A stretch of DNA of 64,000 nucleotides from Gracilaria domingensis (Eukaryota; Rhodophyta; Florideophyceae; Gracilariales; Gracilariaceae): contig VCMS01000159.1 of assembly GCA_022539475.1 (NCBI GenBank), positions 62,001-126,000 on the forward strand. Reading direction: 5' to 3'. This document shows positions 33,781 through 43,756 of the stretch, in pieces (position 1 is the stretch's first letter; the number at the start of each line of letters is the position of its first letter). A program made the translations under genes and the position numbers. A model generated the notes under the pieces. It saw nothing but the letters and a program-made list of their open reading frames with translations, ran no database searches and was not told the DNA's origin.

Positions 33781-33907
33781 GATAACGCTTTAATGCACCC
33801 CGCGGTAAGACAAGAGGCTTTCTATCGCGTTCGAAACCGGGCCGAGTCGAGGTCACACTTCCGCGACGTGCCATTGCACGCAGAATTGCATTACGCTGTA
33901 CCCAAGG

Positions 33908-33952
33908 GTACGTTAGCTCACGACGACATCATGTCGTCGTGAGCTAACGTAC
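33908..33952. repeat. Perfect 22-bp palindrome with 1-nt centre
   Basis: Arms 33908-33929 and 33931-33952 are exact reverse complements around a single C. It lies at the far (5') side of repeat copy A. Copies B and C have other perfect or near-perfect palindromes close by (59165-59194 and about 60852-60902), so palindromes mark this end of the repeat. Confidence 0.9.
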
Positions 33953-34827
33953 ATGATGTCGCCGTTTGACGCCTTCCGTCAACGGCAGCGCTGTGTCAAC
34001 GGCAGCGCGTGGTAAAATTATTACCTTCGTATGTGGAATCACATTTTGATCCCGAGACGTGTCTTGTGGAAAACATGTGCTAAACATAGACAGCTTTCCG
34101 CGAAAACGTCAACCCAACCGGAGACACATTTCGAGTGATATACGCCACGAGCTCTTGACTCCAAGAGTCTTGAGCTCTCAAAACCGGCGCAATCTTGATC
34201 CCTCTTCATCTTCTGGTTGTCTCCTAACCACGTCGAAAGTTTTCAAATTGCCATTCTCAATTCGTCCCGTTCTGTTTGCGCCAAGAACTGCGAGCTCGTT
34301 TCCTGGACCTGTCACGTCCCATATTCTCGCGCTCATGACCGAGCAGAGCAACAGAATGCAATTGAGAGCAGCAAAGTCGTCACCGAAGCTTTAGTAATCG
34401 TCAGCCTTCCCACGCACACTCGAATTTACTGACAATGATACCGCAGTATCGCAGGCAAACGAGCAAAAAGTACCTCGCCATAACAATGTTCATGCTCTCC
34501 GCTATCTTATTCAATCCCTCATATTCACTTTCAACTTCGTTTCTCATCTCTTTTACTAGTGTCGAAGACAGCTGCTGCTTAGCCACGGCTCGAATCATAC
34601 TCTTTACTTTTGCATGTCATCGTTCGCACGCTCTTTGTCTCGAATACCAACCGGAAGTTTTGGAGAAGTTCGAATCTAGAATGTCGTCACACCGTTCCGT
34701 GGTCACACTCTGGCATTGCAATTCGTTCGTTTCCGCTTTGAATTGGAGATGACTGACAACCCTTGTCGGAGAGACAATGGTAGTTCCTCTGCGGGGAGAT
34801 TGTCAGTCCTCTGCAACTCAAAAATCA

Positions 34828-34842
34828 GCACTACTTAAGCCC
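34828..34842 (+). promoter_or_regulatory. Conserved upstream element of 180-residue gene, copy A
   Basis: GCACTACTTAAGCC is identical in all three copies and lies about 236 bp upstream of each ATG (58328-58341 and 60171-60184 in the others), even where the leader between has diverged. It is probably a core promoter element; that is inferred from conservation and spacing. Confidence 0.5.
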
Positions 34843-35077
34843 ACCAATTCCGGCTTCTTCGCTCATTGTCGCTTCCTTCTTCCTCATCATCCGCATTGAC
34901 AAAAGAACTATCCCATAGGCTTCAGAACTGCTATCATCTTGCTTTGCTCATCTGCTTCATCTGGCCCTTCCCACGCATTTCATCATCCTCATCCGCAAAC
35001 TCTTCCTACTTCATCAGCGCAACCTCATACCGCTATCTCAACCCCGACACCCAATCGAAACGCCAATCATTCACGAA

Positions 35078-35620
35078 ATGAACCCAGGAGATTTCATTTT
35101 CGTTGACCAATGCGGGGACGTATTCATGCCCGATATATTGATGTCCCTGCAGATCATTTTTGCGTTGGCCGGTAGCATGGGCTATACCGGCATACGATAC
35201 GCCGAGTGGCTTAAAAGGAATCATTCTTCGCAAGATGTTTCCACCATGTCCCCACTACCGGCCAACGTGAACTTGAGGGTGGCGACGAAAACGCTCCACA
35301 GGCGAAGCCTTTCCCCACGGGGCTCGCCGCGGAGAAAGTCGCAAGGAGAACTCGGGGTAAGCGGTGGTGTCACGAAGGGGTTTCAGAAGCTTCGGCTTCA
35401 ACGCATTCCCAGCCACAGGTTCTCCCGGTCCAAGATTTTGGACATGGTAAAGGTAATGCCGCCAGCCCCTGTGGTCTGTATGTCGATGATGGGGCGCCGA
35501 GAAGCCAGCGACGTTCCTTCAGCTGAGGTATCGTTCGCGAGTCCCGAAGACTGCGAGAGGGTTTATGCGGAGGTGAAGAGGCCGTTAGAGTTAGATGGGA
35601 TTTGGGTGTCCCCAGTTTAG
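35078..35620 (+). CDS. Unknown 180-residue protein, copy A
   Basis: The start is fixed by comparison with the other two copies, all exactly 180 codons with the same stop context (WVSPV). I recognise no family. Residues 1-47 (DFIFVDQCGDVFMPDILMSL, then QIIFALAGSMGYTGIRYAEW) hold a hydrophobic segment that might be one membrane helix. Residues 50-115 are basic and Ser/Pro-rich (LHRRSLSPRGSPRRKSQGEL). The C-terminus (AEVSFASPEDCERVYAEVKR, PLELDGIWVSPV) has the rhythm of the second half of an RRM fold, without its RNP motifs. Copy A differs from copy B at about nine residues. Function unknown; it could be an unusual RNA-binding protein or the cargo of a mobile element. Confidence 0.7.
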   Translation: MNPGDFIFVDQCGDVFMPDILMSLQIIFALAGSMGYTGIRYAEWLKRNHSSQDVSTMSPLPANVNLRVATKTLHRRSLSPRGSPRRKSQGELGVSGGVTKGFQKLRLQRIPSHRFSRSKILDMVKVMPPAPVVCMSMMGRREASDVPSAEVSFASPEDCERVYAEVKRPLELDGIWVSPV

Positions 35621-35800
35621 AATGCGGGGTGGTTTTTAGTTAATTGTAAGATAAAGAGGACTTATTGGAAACCTTTATGTTTGCCGAGCCTACTCCACGA
35701 CAACACGAGTTCGATAATGCAGCAATGATGAAAGCTGCAGAGGTCAAATCTGCTAAAGAACCCCAACAAAAACCAATGACGGTTTTTCATGATGTAGTTT

Positions 35801-36736
35801 GTGTAGATGTCGTTTTTTAAAGAGAACAGAAGTAGAATGCGCGTAGAAAATTCGAAGTAAAAGAGGAAGCAGGAAGAAAGAACGACGTTTTGGTGATCAC
35901 AGACTTGGTTTTCTTTGCCTTGCCTTCGCGTTTCCAGGGGACTTGGATACGCTTCCAGAAACAAAAACTTTTCGCAGAGTTAAAATCGAAGCAACAGAAG
36001 AAGAAAGAAGAAGAGAGCCGCAGAGAAAGAGAGGTGAGAAAGCTTCGAAGAAATTGGCATGATATTACTCTGATCATAATTCAACCAAACTGACCCCGTT
36101 CTCGAAACATTCATGAAGAAGTTCCGAAACTTTCTTGAAGGCGAAGAGTAAAACAATGGCTTGTGAAGAAAGAGTGGCTTACGTTCGCAATTCTGTCCTA
36201 CGGATGATGGCAAGAATTGTGTGCAACTGATCTGGAGAAATGGAGAACGGATGAGCGCTCGACTCTCAGAATTGACAACGAGCACAATGTTCAGCATGAG
36301 GCGCCTTCTACAGAGAATCGTCAGTTGTTTTCAATGAGTTCAAGAAATCTCGACTACCCTGGTAGTCTAGATATGTGGTTTAATGAACAGCACGCAATCT
36401 ATTGTGCTTTTGGAGAGACGTAGAGCCGATGGCATTCAACAGAGCTACCTCGGTGCACTGTGACTGAAAACGGCCGGACGAAAGTCGCTCTGACATCAAG
36501 TATCTTGAGCGGAAGGGTATGCGGGGAGGAAGGAAAAGGCGAAATGTAGCATTAAAACTTGTTTTATGTGGTAAGTGCTTCGGGATTGCATATGCGAATC
36601 CTTACCGGCAGGGGTTGATCACGACAAATAGGTCGAAGCTCAATTGCGTTCGTTCGTTCAATTACCCTACATCAATAAAAACTCGAACATACTCATGGCG
36701 TAAGAACCACGATTCTTCCAATACCGACCAAGACCT
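35801..36736. other. Spacer without recognised gene
   Basis: Purine-rich on the plus strand around 35970-36030. Several short open frames are present but none has recognisable motifs or a plausible start. Confidence 0.5.
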
Positions 36737-37570
36737 TTAGAAAGGGCGACCCCGGCACTTCCGGTTGAACAGAACTCTCCCAGAAGGCTCGCACGTACAG
36801 AAGCATTCGTTGCTCTTCGTCTCAATACCAGACGCAGTCTTACAGCAGACCGGGTCGAAGATCTCCGGGCACACACAAGAATCTATCTCGACGCACTGAG
36901 CCGCACCATCCATTTCAACACATTTGAAACCAGGTGCACAATCCACCAACGCACACGAAGACGGAGCACAGAGACTAGGTGCAACGACCTGATTCCCAGA
37001 GTTACATCCGGAACATTCACAGCTATTTCCAACAGTCCTCACGTCGCCATTTCTGAAGCGACAACATACTGGGTCGAAGATTTGAATGCAGGCGCAGTCC
37101 GGAGGTAACGTAATCGGTTCGCATCTGGGTCCCTCTGGAGTTTCTACGCAGGGCGAGCCAACAGGACAGGTGACGGCGGCGCAGCCAGTGTCCAATGTGC
37201 ACTCCGGGCCGCCCGGCGTCTCGATGCAGATGTCGCCGTCGGGGCAGTCGAGCGTCGAACAGTCGGATGGCGGTTGTGGATTAGTTGGTGGGGTTGGAGT
37301 GACCGGTACACATTCAGCGCCGTTTGGACCTTCTACGCAACGAGTGCCTTCGATACAGAGAATTACGGCACATGATATGGGATTCGGGGGTGGCAAGACG
37401 GGGACTGGGACACATTGAGGACCGCTGTCCGTTTCAACGCATTGGGTGTCGGAGGGGCAGAGAATGACAGCGCAGCCAATGGGGAAGGGGGAGATCGGGA
37501 AGGCAGTGGTGGCGAGGGTGAGAGAGATGAGGGCGGCAAAGGGCACGATGATGAAGAAGGGGGACTTCAT
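36737..37570 (-). CDS. Secreted cysteine-rich protein (follistatin-/Kazal-like modules)
   Basis: 277 residues from an ATG that begins a clear signal peptide (MKSPFFIIVPFAALISLTLA, cleavage likely near TTAFP). The mature part has repeated modules of the form C-x4-C-x5-C-V-x5-G-x2-C: CAVILCPSDTQCVETDSGPQ, CAVILCIEGTRCVEGPNGAE, LDCPDGDICIETPGGPEC, VTCPVGSPCVETPEGPRC and LVDCAPGFKCVEMDGAAQC. These resemble follistatin/FOLN units. Two modules, CACIQIFDPVCC and CVCPEIFDPVCC, resemble Kazal inhibitor heads with CC in place of CG. It is probably an extracellular disulfide-rich protein, perhaps a protease inhibitor or cell-wall or defence protein. Two broken relatives lie at 32590-33355 and near 39420-39690. 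Confidence 0.85.
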   Translation of the reverse strand: MKSPFFIIVPFAALISLTLATTAFPISPFPIGCAVILCPSDTQCVETDSGPQCVPVPVLPPPNPISCAVILCIEGTRCVEGPNGAECVPVTPTPPTNPQPPSDCSTLDCPDGDICIETPGGPECTLDTGCAAVTCPVGSPCVETPEGPRCEPITLPPDCACIQIFDPVCCRFRNGDVRTVGNSCECSGCNSGNQVVAPSLCAPSSCALVDCAPGFKCVEMDGAAQCVEIDSCVCPEIFDPVCCKTASGIETKSNECFCTCEPSGRVLFNRKCRGRPF

Positions 37571-39415
37571 GACGGCGGGTTAGGGTGAGAAGTGATGGGA
37601 GTGCAGGGAGACTCCTCCTCCCAGGTGGTTGCGGCGTTGATAAAGGAGGCAGGTGCGGGTTTCTTGCGGAAGGTTTGAATTGACGGCAACATTGCATCTT
37701 GCATACGGGTGGTGCAACCCAGGCTGATGGGGTGTTTCGGGCTGGTGGCAGCAATGAAGAAAGCGCCCATTTCAAACACGCTTGTCGAGATGCACCATTG
37801 GAGCGATCGAGCTCAAACATATGCTTTTCATGATGGAAGGATAGCCCTCCTACCCTCGTAGAACGCTATCCAGATATGTCTAGTTGTGTAGGCATATCTG
37901 TAAGTTATGCACCATAGCGCTTGTCGACGGGTCGATTAACTTTATAGACTGCCGGAGGCAGCACGCGCGCGAAGGGAACAAGCGCGGGCGCTCCGTAACA
38001 ACTTTAATAGGAGTTACGGAAGGGCGGTGCGTGAATTCGCGGCGCGGCAACGATGCGAGCGTTTGCCCTTGGATGCGCTTAACCTGACTAGCGTTGCGGT
38101 TTCGTTGCACGCCGCGCCGGTGTGGAGCTTGACCGGGAGCGGTTGCGGATGCAGTGCTTTGTGGCGGTTGGAGTAGCGTTTCGGCAGCGGAAACAACGAA
38201 GGTGAGCGGCGAGGTTGCCGGTTGGACATCGGGCGCATCTGGCTCCTTTGAAGAAACGACCTGCCCCTGTTTGGTACGTGTAGATAGCGGTGTACAAGGG
38301 TAATGGGTCATTGGTGGCAAAAGATACAGCCTTTGCTCGGACAAACGTTGTCCGGTACTCCACAGCAAGGCGCATTACATGGTGTGGACTCCACACCATG
38401 TACCTTCGTATGTGAGGCGTCTGGGGCGGGGATCAAATACTCTCCAAGAGAACAAATTGTGCGAAACTCATGATATCATCTTTATCTCACATATAGGTGA
38501 TAACTGATGAAGATCATCTTTATGATATTGTCATCGTCATGACGTGACTGCACCTTAGAGACTGTGAGTTGAACTCGGGGATACGGTATCTGCCAAGGGT
38601 ACCGAAGACAATGTCTTGTTCAACCCAATGTTAGAGATAAGGAGAATGCTCCAAGACACAGGGAGTCTCCGCTGTAACTAAACCATTTCTAAGCAGCTGT
38701 GACATGACCAAGAGAAACTGCAAAGCAAACGGTCCACAAAGCTTCACATGATATGGCATCTCTTTCTTCAGACTTTGTGGATGGCCTTTTGCTTGATGCG
38801 CGAGTCGATGATATGATCATCTACTTTCAACGCAATACCATTGGTGATGAGCATACCGTCGGCAAACTTGCTTTAGAAGAGTAGTGAGATTCTGACCGTG
38901 CAAGAAGCTGCCAGAAATGGTCATCTCTGTGAAGTAGATGATCTTTCGCATCTTTGCTGTTTGCCTATCACCCTTTTGAAGATAGCGTTTGTAACAGAGG
39001 TGCCAACGGTAGATTGCGATCGCTTGCGTCCTCCGGAAGGCTCTCCGCATCTGGGCAGCTTCATAGCTGACAAGGCGCTGCACTTTCTCGTCAGCTGGGT
39101 TTCTCTGTTCACGGTAGCAAACAGGAAACCAAAGCCCAGAAATACGCAGGGAGAGGCTTCAGATACGATATACGAGCTCTAAACTGCCAAAGATAACTCA
39201 GGTGCGGGACGGTGTAGCCTTTGAAGATGATGCGGGCCAGTTTCTTATTTTCAATCCTTCTGTTCACTCTGTATCTCGCTTTCATCATGGTATCCATGCA
39301 AAAGTAATGTCCCAACGCGACGGAGTTTTGATTGAAACCGATTGAAACGAACAGTTCACGTTCAAGTCTCCCCAAAGAATTATCAGGGGCGACCCAACGA
39401 CCACAGTCTCCGGCG
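37571..39415. other. Spacer with a palindrome, no recognised gene
   Basis: The first 200 bases are the upstream region of the cysteine-rich gene. No other gene is supported; open frames at 37880-38400 lack recognisable motifs. A perfect palindrome lies at 38376-38402. Confidence 0.5.
38376..38402. repeat. Perfect 13-bp palindrome with 1-nt centre
   Basis: Arms 38376-38388 and 38390-38402 (TACATGGTGTGGA and its complement) around a single C, the same architecture as the palindrome at 33908-33952. The word TACCTTCGTATGTG follows it directly and also occurs at 34022, just after the other palindrome, hinting at a shared origin. Confidence 0.75.
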
Positions 39416-39417
39416 AA

Positions 39418-39690
39418 TAGAACGTTTCCAGACAGCTCATACAGGAATCAGGCGGGATGCACTTTGCAACACCTTTCCTCTCAGCACATGCAGAGCGTGG
39501 CGCGCGGTTCAACAGTGCGCACGAAGGCAGCACACGCCGCCAGAGTTAGAGCGCCACATTAAAGAGTTGTTTCGGTTTCAACGCATCTGTTGCACAAGGA
39601 ACAGAAAAGTTGAGGGCAGCTCCTTGAGGGGCGAGGGGGATGGGATGGGAAGGGTGATCGCACGCTGGTGAAGGTGCGCAACTTTGTGAC
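39418..39690 (-). pseudogene. Third, heavily deleted relic of the cysteine-rich gene
   Basis: The minus strand reads SCALLNRAPRSACAERKGVA then KCIPPDSCMSC, which aligns with SCALVDCAPGFKC...QCVEIDSCVC of the intact gene, including cysteine spacing at several positions. Near 39680 the sequence GACGGCGGGT next to a GTG resembles the start-codon context of the intact gene (GACGGCGGGT next to ATG at 37570), so most of the middle is missing. The match is short and imperfect; chance is not excluded. Confidence 0.45.
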
Positions 39691-40150
39691 GGCGGGTCGG
39701 CGTGACGGATACAGACTCCCTATTACAGAGGTTGAGCCATACGCGAGTACGGACGGGGAGTGTGGTGCTTGCAGCGCTTATACAGTGAAGGTGGCAATGA
39801 TGAAGATTCAGGCAGGTTGCACCAAGCAACGCTATCGGGGATGGCTATGGAGTTCAGACATGACGAGAGGAAGCGCTGGAGGGCAAGCACTGCGAAGGTG
39901 GGCGGCGAGAAGAGCTGTGCAAGGATGAGCACTCCTGGACCAGGAGTCCTGGTAACTTTGTCTACCAACGGCAACAAGCGCGCTGTGATGGCTCACCCAC
40001 CGATCACGGATTTATTTCGCTGTACTGTAACTGCAGATAAGGGTTAAGAGGGCTACCTGGTATCTGATACCATAGGTAACGAATGCTTCGCACTACGAAG
40101 GCAAACGAACGACCGCCGCGCCGCCGCAAAGCCGCGCGCTCCATGCCACT
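39691..40150. other. Upstream region of the KH-domain gene
   Basis: No gene recognised. Base composition shifts to the GC-rich island at about 40080. Confidence 0.5.
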
Positions 40151-41176
40151 ATGCCGGTTGAAGCAGAGCGCCTCGACCGCAAGCGCAAATGGGACGCGCC
40201 GCCCTCCCCGCCGCCCGACGCGCCGCGCCGCGCCGCGTCCGCCACCGACCCGCCCTTCCGCGAGTTCGAGATCAACGACCACCCCGGCCGTCGCTTCGCC
40301 ATGATGTCCGCCAACATCAAGACCGTCGAGGCGCGTCACAACGTCGTCATAGTCTCCAAGGGGCGGTACATCCCGCCGTCCGAACCACCGCCGCCTTCCG
40401 ACGCGCCCGACCACCAACGAAAGCTCTTCCTCAAGATCCGCGGCTCGCAACCGGCGCACATCGACGCCGCCGTGCAGCACCTGCTCGCCATCATGGCGCA
40501 CGGTGAACGTGATCGCCCCGACGTGCATCGCGTCTGGGCAGACATGGATCCCGCCGCCGTCCCTTCCCTCGACCTTCTCGCGCGCCTCCGCGGGCCCGAC
40601 CATCAATACCTTCGCTACGTCGAGCAGCAATCGGGCTGCACCGTCACCTTATCGGGCCGCCACTCCTCATCCGATTACGTCGGTCGCGAAAACCTGCACC
40701 TGTCAATCCGCGCCCCCAACCCACCAGCCGCGCAACGCGCGAAAACTCTCTCACTTTCTCTCGTGCGCACCGTGCAGCGCGTGTACGACGAATACCGACA
40801 TCGCTACTACGCCGTCGCGCCGCCTCATCGTCGCACCGCCTCGCGGCCCCATTTGACGTCGCCGCCGCCTCCAACGCAGCAGCTGCCGCATGGAACGGGG
40901 ACGTGGTTGACAGGTGCCCGATATGCGCCGCATCCCGACAATGAACCGCCGCCTCCACCGGGCGTGCTTTCGGCCGCCGCGAAGCCGGCCTTGCATGACG
41001 CGCCCCCGCCACCGCCCATGTCGCACCGGCCCGAGGACGTTTCCACAGCAATGAATGTTCCGACCCCGCTTGATGCCCGACCAGATGCAATGGCCCCGCC
41101 TCCACCGCCACCGCCTCCACCACCACCGCCGCCTCCTCCTCCTCCGCCGCCGCCGCCTCCGCCCCCACCCATGTGA
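40151..41176 (+). CDS. KHDC4/RIK-like KH-domain RNA-binding protein
   Basis: 341 residues, single exon, ATG at 40151 (MPVEAERLDRKRKWDAPP; the KRKWD box near the N-terminus is typical of KHDC4/BLOM7 and plant RIK). First KH module at about 37-118: EFEINDHPGRRFAMMSANI, then VVIVSKGRYIPPSEPPPP and RKLFLKIRGSQPAHIDAAV. Second module at about 135-220: LLARLRGPDHQYLRYVEQQS, then GCTVTLSGRHSS and NLHLSIRAPNP. The tail is Pro-rich and ends in about 26 consecutive prolines (41095-41172, alternating CCG/CCT/CCA codons). Family members act in pre-mRNA splicing, so a nuclear role is likely. The family is usually longer; the N-terminal part here is compact. Confidence 0.82.
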   Translation: MPVEAERLDRKRKWDAPPSPPPDAPRRAASATDPPFREFEINDHPGRRFAMMSANIKTVEARHNVVIVSKGRYIPPSEPPPPSDAPDHQRKLFLKIRGSQPAHIDAAVQHLLAIMAHGERDRPDVHRVWADMDPAAVPSLDLLARLRGPDHQYLRYVEQQSGCTVTLSGRHSSSDYVGRENLHLSIRAPNPPAAQRAKTLSLSLVRTVQRVYDEYRHRYYAVAPPHRRTASRPHLTSPPPPTQQLPHGTGTWLTGARYAPHPDNEPPPPPGVLSAAAKPALHDAPPPPPMSHRPEDVSTAMNVPTPLDARPDAMAPPPPPPPPPPPPPPPPPPPPPPPPPM

Positions 41177-41688
41177 GGAGGCGTCTGGGTGTCAAGGCAA
41201 TTGCGGGGGTTGTGTCCTTGGCATGCTTTCGATTCCCGTCCTCGCTGCATCTCATACATGCAACGTTGCTTCTCTCACGCCATCGCGGCTGTTTTGACAG
41301 ATACTCGCGTGCTCCTTTTCCGCCTGCTTATTGAAACACTTCGTGATTGTGGCGACTCTCGAGTGCGCGAAGCGTTCCGCCTCCAGAGTGCTGCCGTATC
41401 GTTCTCTGCACATGACAGGCTGTGCGAGAAGCGTGCGACATCGTCCACGCCACCAGTTGTACATGGTTAGCCGCAATTGGTCAGCCTGGGGTGCAACGCA
41501 TTTTGTGCTGTTTTTGACACTCTGCGTGTGCTCCACGTCTCACCTCGCGCCACCTCCAGTACAACACTTAAAAGCCCAGCTTGAAGCGTTGCCAAGCATC
41601 TTCGTCTTCGTCACCTGTCTGATTGATATTCCACACGGTCCATTTACCCCTCGCTCACCAGCATTCACCCGGCCCATCCTCTCGCCCA
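41177..41688. other. Intergenic, promoter side of malate dehydrogenase
   Basis: No gene supported. It is pyrimidine-rich toward 41640, leading into a TATA box. Confidence 0.55.
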
Positions 41689-41696
41689 TATAAAAG
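41689..41696 (+). promoter_or_regulatory. TATA box of malate dehydrogenase
   Basis: TATAAAAG, preceded by CGCCCA, 121 bp upstream of the ATG. A close match to the TATA consensus in an otherwise GC-rich region. Confidence 0.65.
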
Positions 41697-41817
41697 CCTC
41701 GGAACACGCAGCGCCGATATCGTGACTCTTGCTGCAACGCAGACGGGTGAAATCTTGCGCCTCATACATCAGTATTTACCTTGTCTGTATTCCGTACTCG
41801 GAACGCATTTCTTCGCC

Positions 41818-42819
41818 ATGTGCCATCCGCAAATGTCAAAAGGAACTCTCACTGTGTGCGTTTCTGGCGCCGCCGGTCAGATTGCGTACAGCCTTCTTCC
41901 ACTCATAGCCAGGGGAGATGTGTTTGGACGCGACCAGCCAATTGAACTGCGTCTACTGGAAATTAAGCCCGCGCTCGACGCGCTCCATGGGGTAGTGATG
42001 GAACTGCACGACTGTGCGTTCCCGCTGGTGCGCAACATTGTCGAGACAGATGACGCTATGGTGGCATTCCAACATGCCGATGTGACCATTCTTGGAGGCT
42101 CATTTCCCCGTCGCCCCGGCATGGAGCGCAGGGACTTGATTGCCAAAAACGTGAACATCTTCAAGGCGCAAGGACAGGCACTCGACCGCGTGGCATCCAA
42201 GAATGTGAAAGTGGTGGTGGTGGGAAACCCGTCAAACACCAATGCGCTAGTTCTGAGTCACTTTGCGCCATCGATACCCAAGCAAAACATTACGGCGTTG
42301 ACAAGACTGGACCAAAATCGGGCAGTCGGACAAATCGCAATGCGCGCCGGCGTACGGGCGGACCAAGTGGAGGGCGTGGCTATCTGGGGAAATCACTCTG
42401 CCACGCAGTACCCCGACGTGACGCACGCAACGGTGAACGGCGAGGCGGTGATGGGCATGCTCGGCGGGCACCGGGCTGTGGCAGAAGAATTCATCCCGTG
42501 CATTCAGAAGAGAGGGGCGGCTATCTTGAAGGCAAGGGGGCTGTCGTCGGCCATGTCGGCCGCGAGCGCGATTGGGGACCATCTGAGAAGCTGGATACTG
42601 GGCGATTCGAAAGTGGTGAGTATGGCTGTGGCGAGTGATGGGAGCTACGACGTGAAGCCGGGTGTTTACTTCTCGTTCCCCGTGCGATGTGGCGGCGGTG
42701 GGGAGTACGAGATTGTGCAGGGCATTGAACTGAACGAGTTTTCTCGAAAGTACGTTTCGGCCACAACCGAAGAGTTGTTTGCCGAGCGACAGGAAGCGCT
42801 CGAATTGTGCGCTATCTAA
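41818..42819 (+). CDS. MDH1: Cytosolic-type malate dehydrogenase
   Basis: 333 residues from the first ATG (MCHPQMSKGTL); a second ATG five codons on (41833) is an equally good start. It catalyses NAD-dependent interconversion of malate and oxaloacetate. Cytosolic-type signatures are clear: the dinucleotide loop VSGAAGQIAYSLLP, the substrate loop GGSFPRRPGMERRDLIAKNV (two Arg), NPSNTNALVLSHFAP, LDQNRAVGQIAMRAG with the catalytic Asp nearby, and the active-site His in IWGNHSATQYPDVTHATVNG. No targeting peptide precedes the fold. Length is normal for the family and there is no intron. The stop lies 22 bp from the convergent NDUFA6-like stop. Confidence 0.95.
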   Translation: MCHPQMSKGTLTVCVSGAAGQIAYSLLPLIARGDVFGRDQPIELRLLEIKPALDALHGVVMELHDCAFPLVRNIVETDDAMVAFQHADVTILGGSFPRRPGMERRDLIAKNVNIFKAQGQALDRVASKNVKVVVVGNPSNTNALVLSHFAPSIPKQNITALTRLDQNRAVGQIAMRAGVRADQVEGVAIWGNHSATQYPDVTHATVNGEAVMGMLGGHRAVAEEFIPCIQKRGAAILKARGLSSAMSAASAIGDHLRSWILGDSKVVSMAVASDGSYDVKPGVYFSFPVRCGGGGEYEIVQGIELNEFSRKYVSATTEELFAERQEALELCAI

Positions 42820-42841
42820 AACAGTTTTGCAACGCTGCATG

Positions 42842-43498
42842 TTACATGATGGTGCACTGCGAGGACGCGTTGGCGTTGCGGTGCAGCTGCTCGGACGTAA
42901 ACAGCTTGTGGTCGAGCGCAAAGGCGCGGAACTTTGCGTGCTCGTCCTGCTTCCACTTGAGGAACATGGGCCAGGTGACGAGCTCCTGCGGCACGAGGCC
43001 GCGCGCGCGCCACAGCGCCAGCATGTCGTCGTTGGCGCGCGCGCCGGCGTGCTGCGCGCTGCGCTCGGCCTCCTCGCGCACCAGCTTGTCGGCGTAGCTC
43101 TGGATGTAGGCGTAGATGTGGTGGCGGCTCTTCCACTGCTCGCGGATCTCGCGCAGCTCCTGCCAGCCCTTGAAGACAAGCATGTCGACGATGGCCGGGT
43201 CGGCGACGGCGGCGTGGCGCTCGAACAGGTCGCGCACGGCGTGGCGCACAAACGCGGCGTCCTCGACGATGTTGAAGTTCTTGCGCATGTCCGGCACGTC
43301 GCGCAGCGCGTGGCGGTAGAGGCGCACGGCGTTCTGCGACGCGTGCTCGAGCGAGGCGGAGAGCGCGGTGGCGTCGGCGCCGCTGCCGCCCGTGTCGGTG
43401 TAGTGCGACGCGTCGACGCGCACGCCGGCCACGGTGGGGCGCGCGCGCGGCGGCGCTTGCGCGCTCAGCGCGCGGGAGAGCGCAGGCAGCCGCGGCAT
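42842..43498 (-). CDS. NDUFA6: Complex I LYR subunit, NDUFA6 (B14)-like
   Basis: 218 residues from ATG 43498. The N-terminus (MPRLPALSRALSAQAPPRAR) is basic and looks like a mitochondrial presequence. NAVRLYRHALRDVP holds the LYR motif, followed by RHAVRDLFERHAAVADPAIV and DMLVFKGWQELREIREQWKS, which align with NDUFA6 ([30 protein letters not shown] in human). The subunit sits at the hinge of complex I and binds the acyl-carrier protein. The protein continues about 80 residues past the usual end (QSYADKLVREEAERS ... FLKWKQDEHAKFRAFALDH), an extension unknown to me. It shares a 258-bp divergent promoter with DAD1. Confidence 0.85.
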   Translation of the reverse strand: MPRLPALSRALSAQAPPRARPTVAGVRVDASHYTDTGGSGADATALSASLEHASQNAVRLYRHALRDVPDMRKNFNIVEDAAFVRHAVRDLFERHAAVADPAIVDMLVFKGWQELREIREQWKSRHHIYAYIQSYADKLVREEAERSAQHAGARANDDMLALWRARGLVPQELVTWPMFLKWKQDEHAKFRAFALDHKLFTSEQLHRNANASSQCTIM

Positions 43499-43756
43499 TC
43501 TGGGGCGGGCAGTGGAGCGGAGGGCGCGCGCGCGGCGATCGGGCAGAGTGGGGGGTGGGGGGGGGGGGCGACTGCGGTCATGGACCAGGGCTCTCAGAGA
43601 ATATGATCATTGATGATCGATCGAACGCGCGAGCACGGCGCGACAGCTGGCGCACGCGGCGGCGTGGCCACGCGCGGCGCGGCCGTTCGGCCGCTCCAGT
43701 CAACAGCGGATGGCAGACTCTCGATTGGCGATCGCCGCCGCCCGCCCGCGCGCACG
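43499..43756. promoter_or_regulatory. Divergent promoter, NDUFA6-like / DAD1
   Basis: 258 bp separate the two start codons. It contains a run of nine or more G near 43558-43568 and the AT-rich palindromic patch ATGATCATTGATGATCGATCGA (given here by position, 43602-43623). No clear TATA box. Confidence 0.6.

Larger units (their letters stand above)
33785..35800 (+). repeat. 2-kb gene-bearing repeat, copy A
   Basis: Copy A resembles copies B (57385-59200, minus) and C (59262-61065, minus). Shared landmarks in order: a GC-rich end with GTTCGAAACCGGG (near 33834), palindromes, the word AATCACATTTTGATCC, a long leader with an inverted repeat GACTGACAA...GATTGTCAGTC, the element GCACTACTTAAGCC, a 180-codon gene, and a tail ending in ACCCCAACAAAAACC (near 35760). 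No reverse transcriptase or transposase is present. It could be a segmental duplication or the cargo of an unrecognised mobile element. Confidence 0.75.

Noticed and set aside
37880-38400. Minus-strand frames with several cysteines (CARCPTGNLAAHLRCFRC)
   Set aside because: The cysteines do not fit a zinc-finger or the neighbouring cysteine-rich family, and two frames overlap.
40825-41259. Poly-Gly or Ala/Val-rich frames opposite the KH gene
   Set aside because: They are the reverse reading of the polyproline codons.
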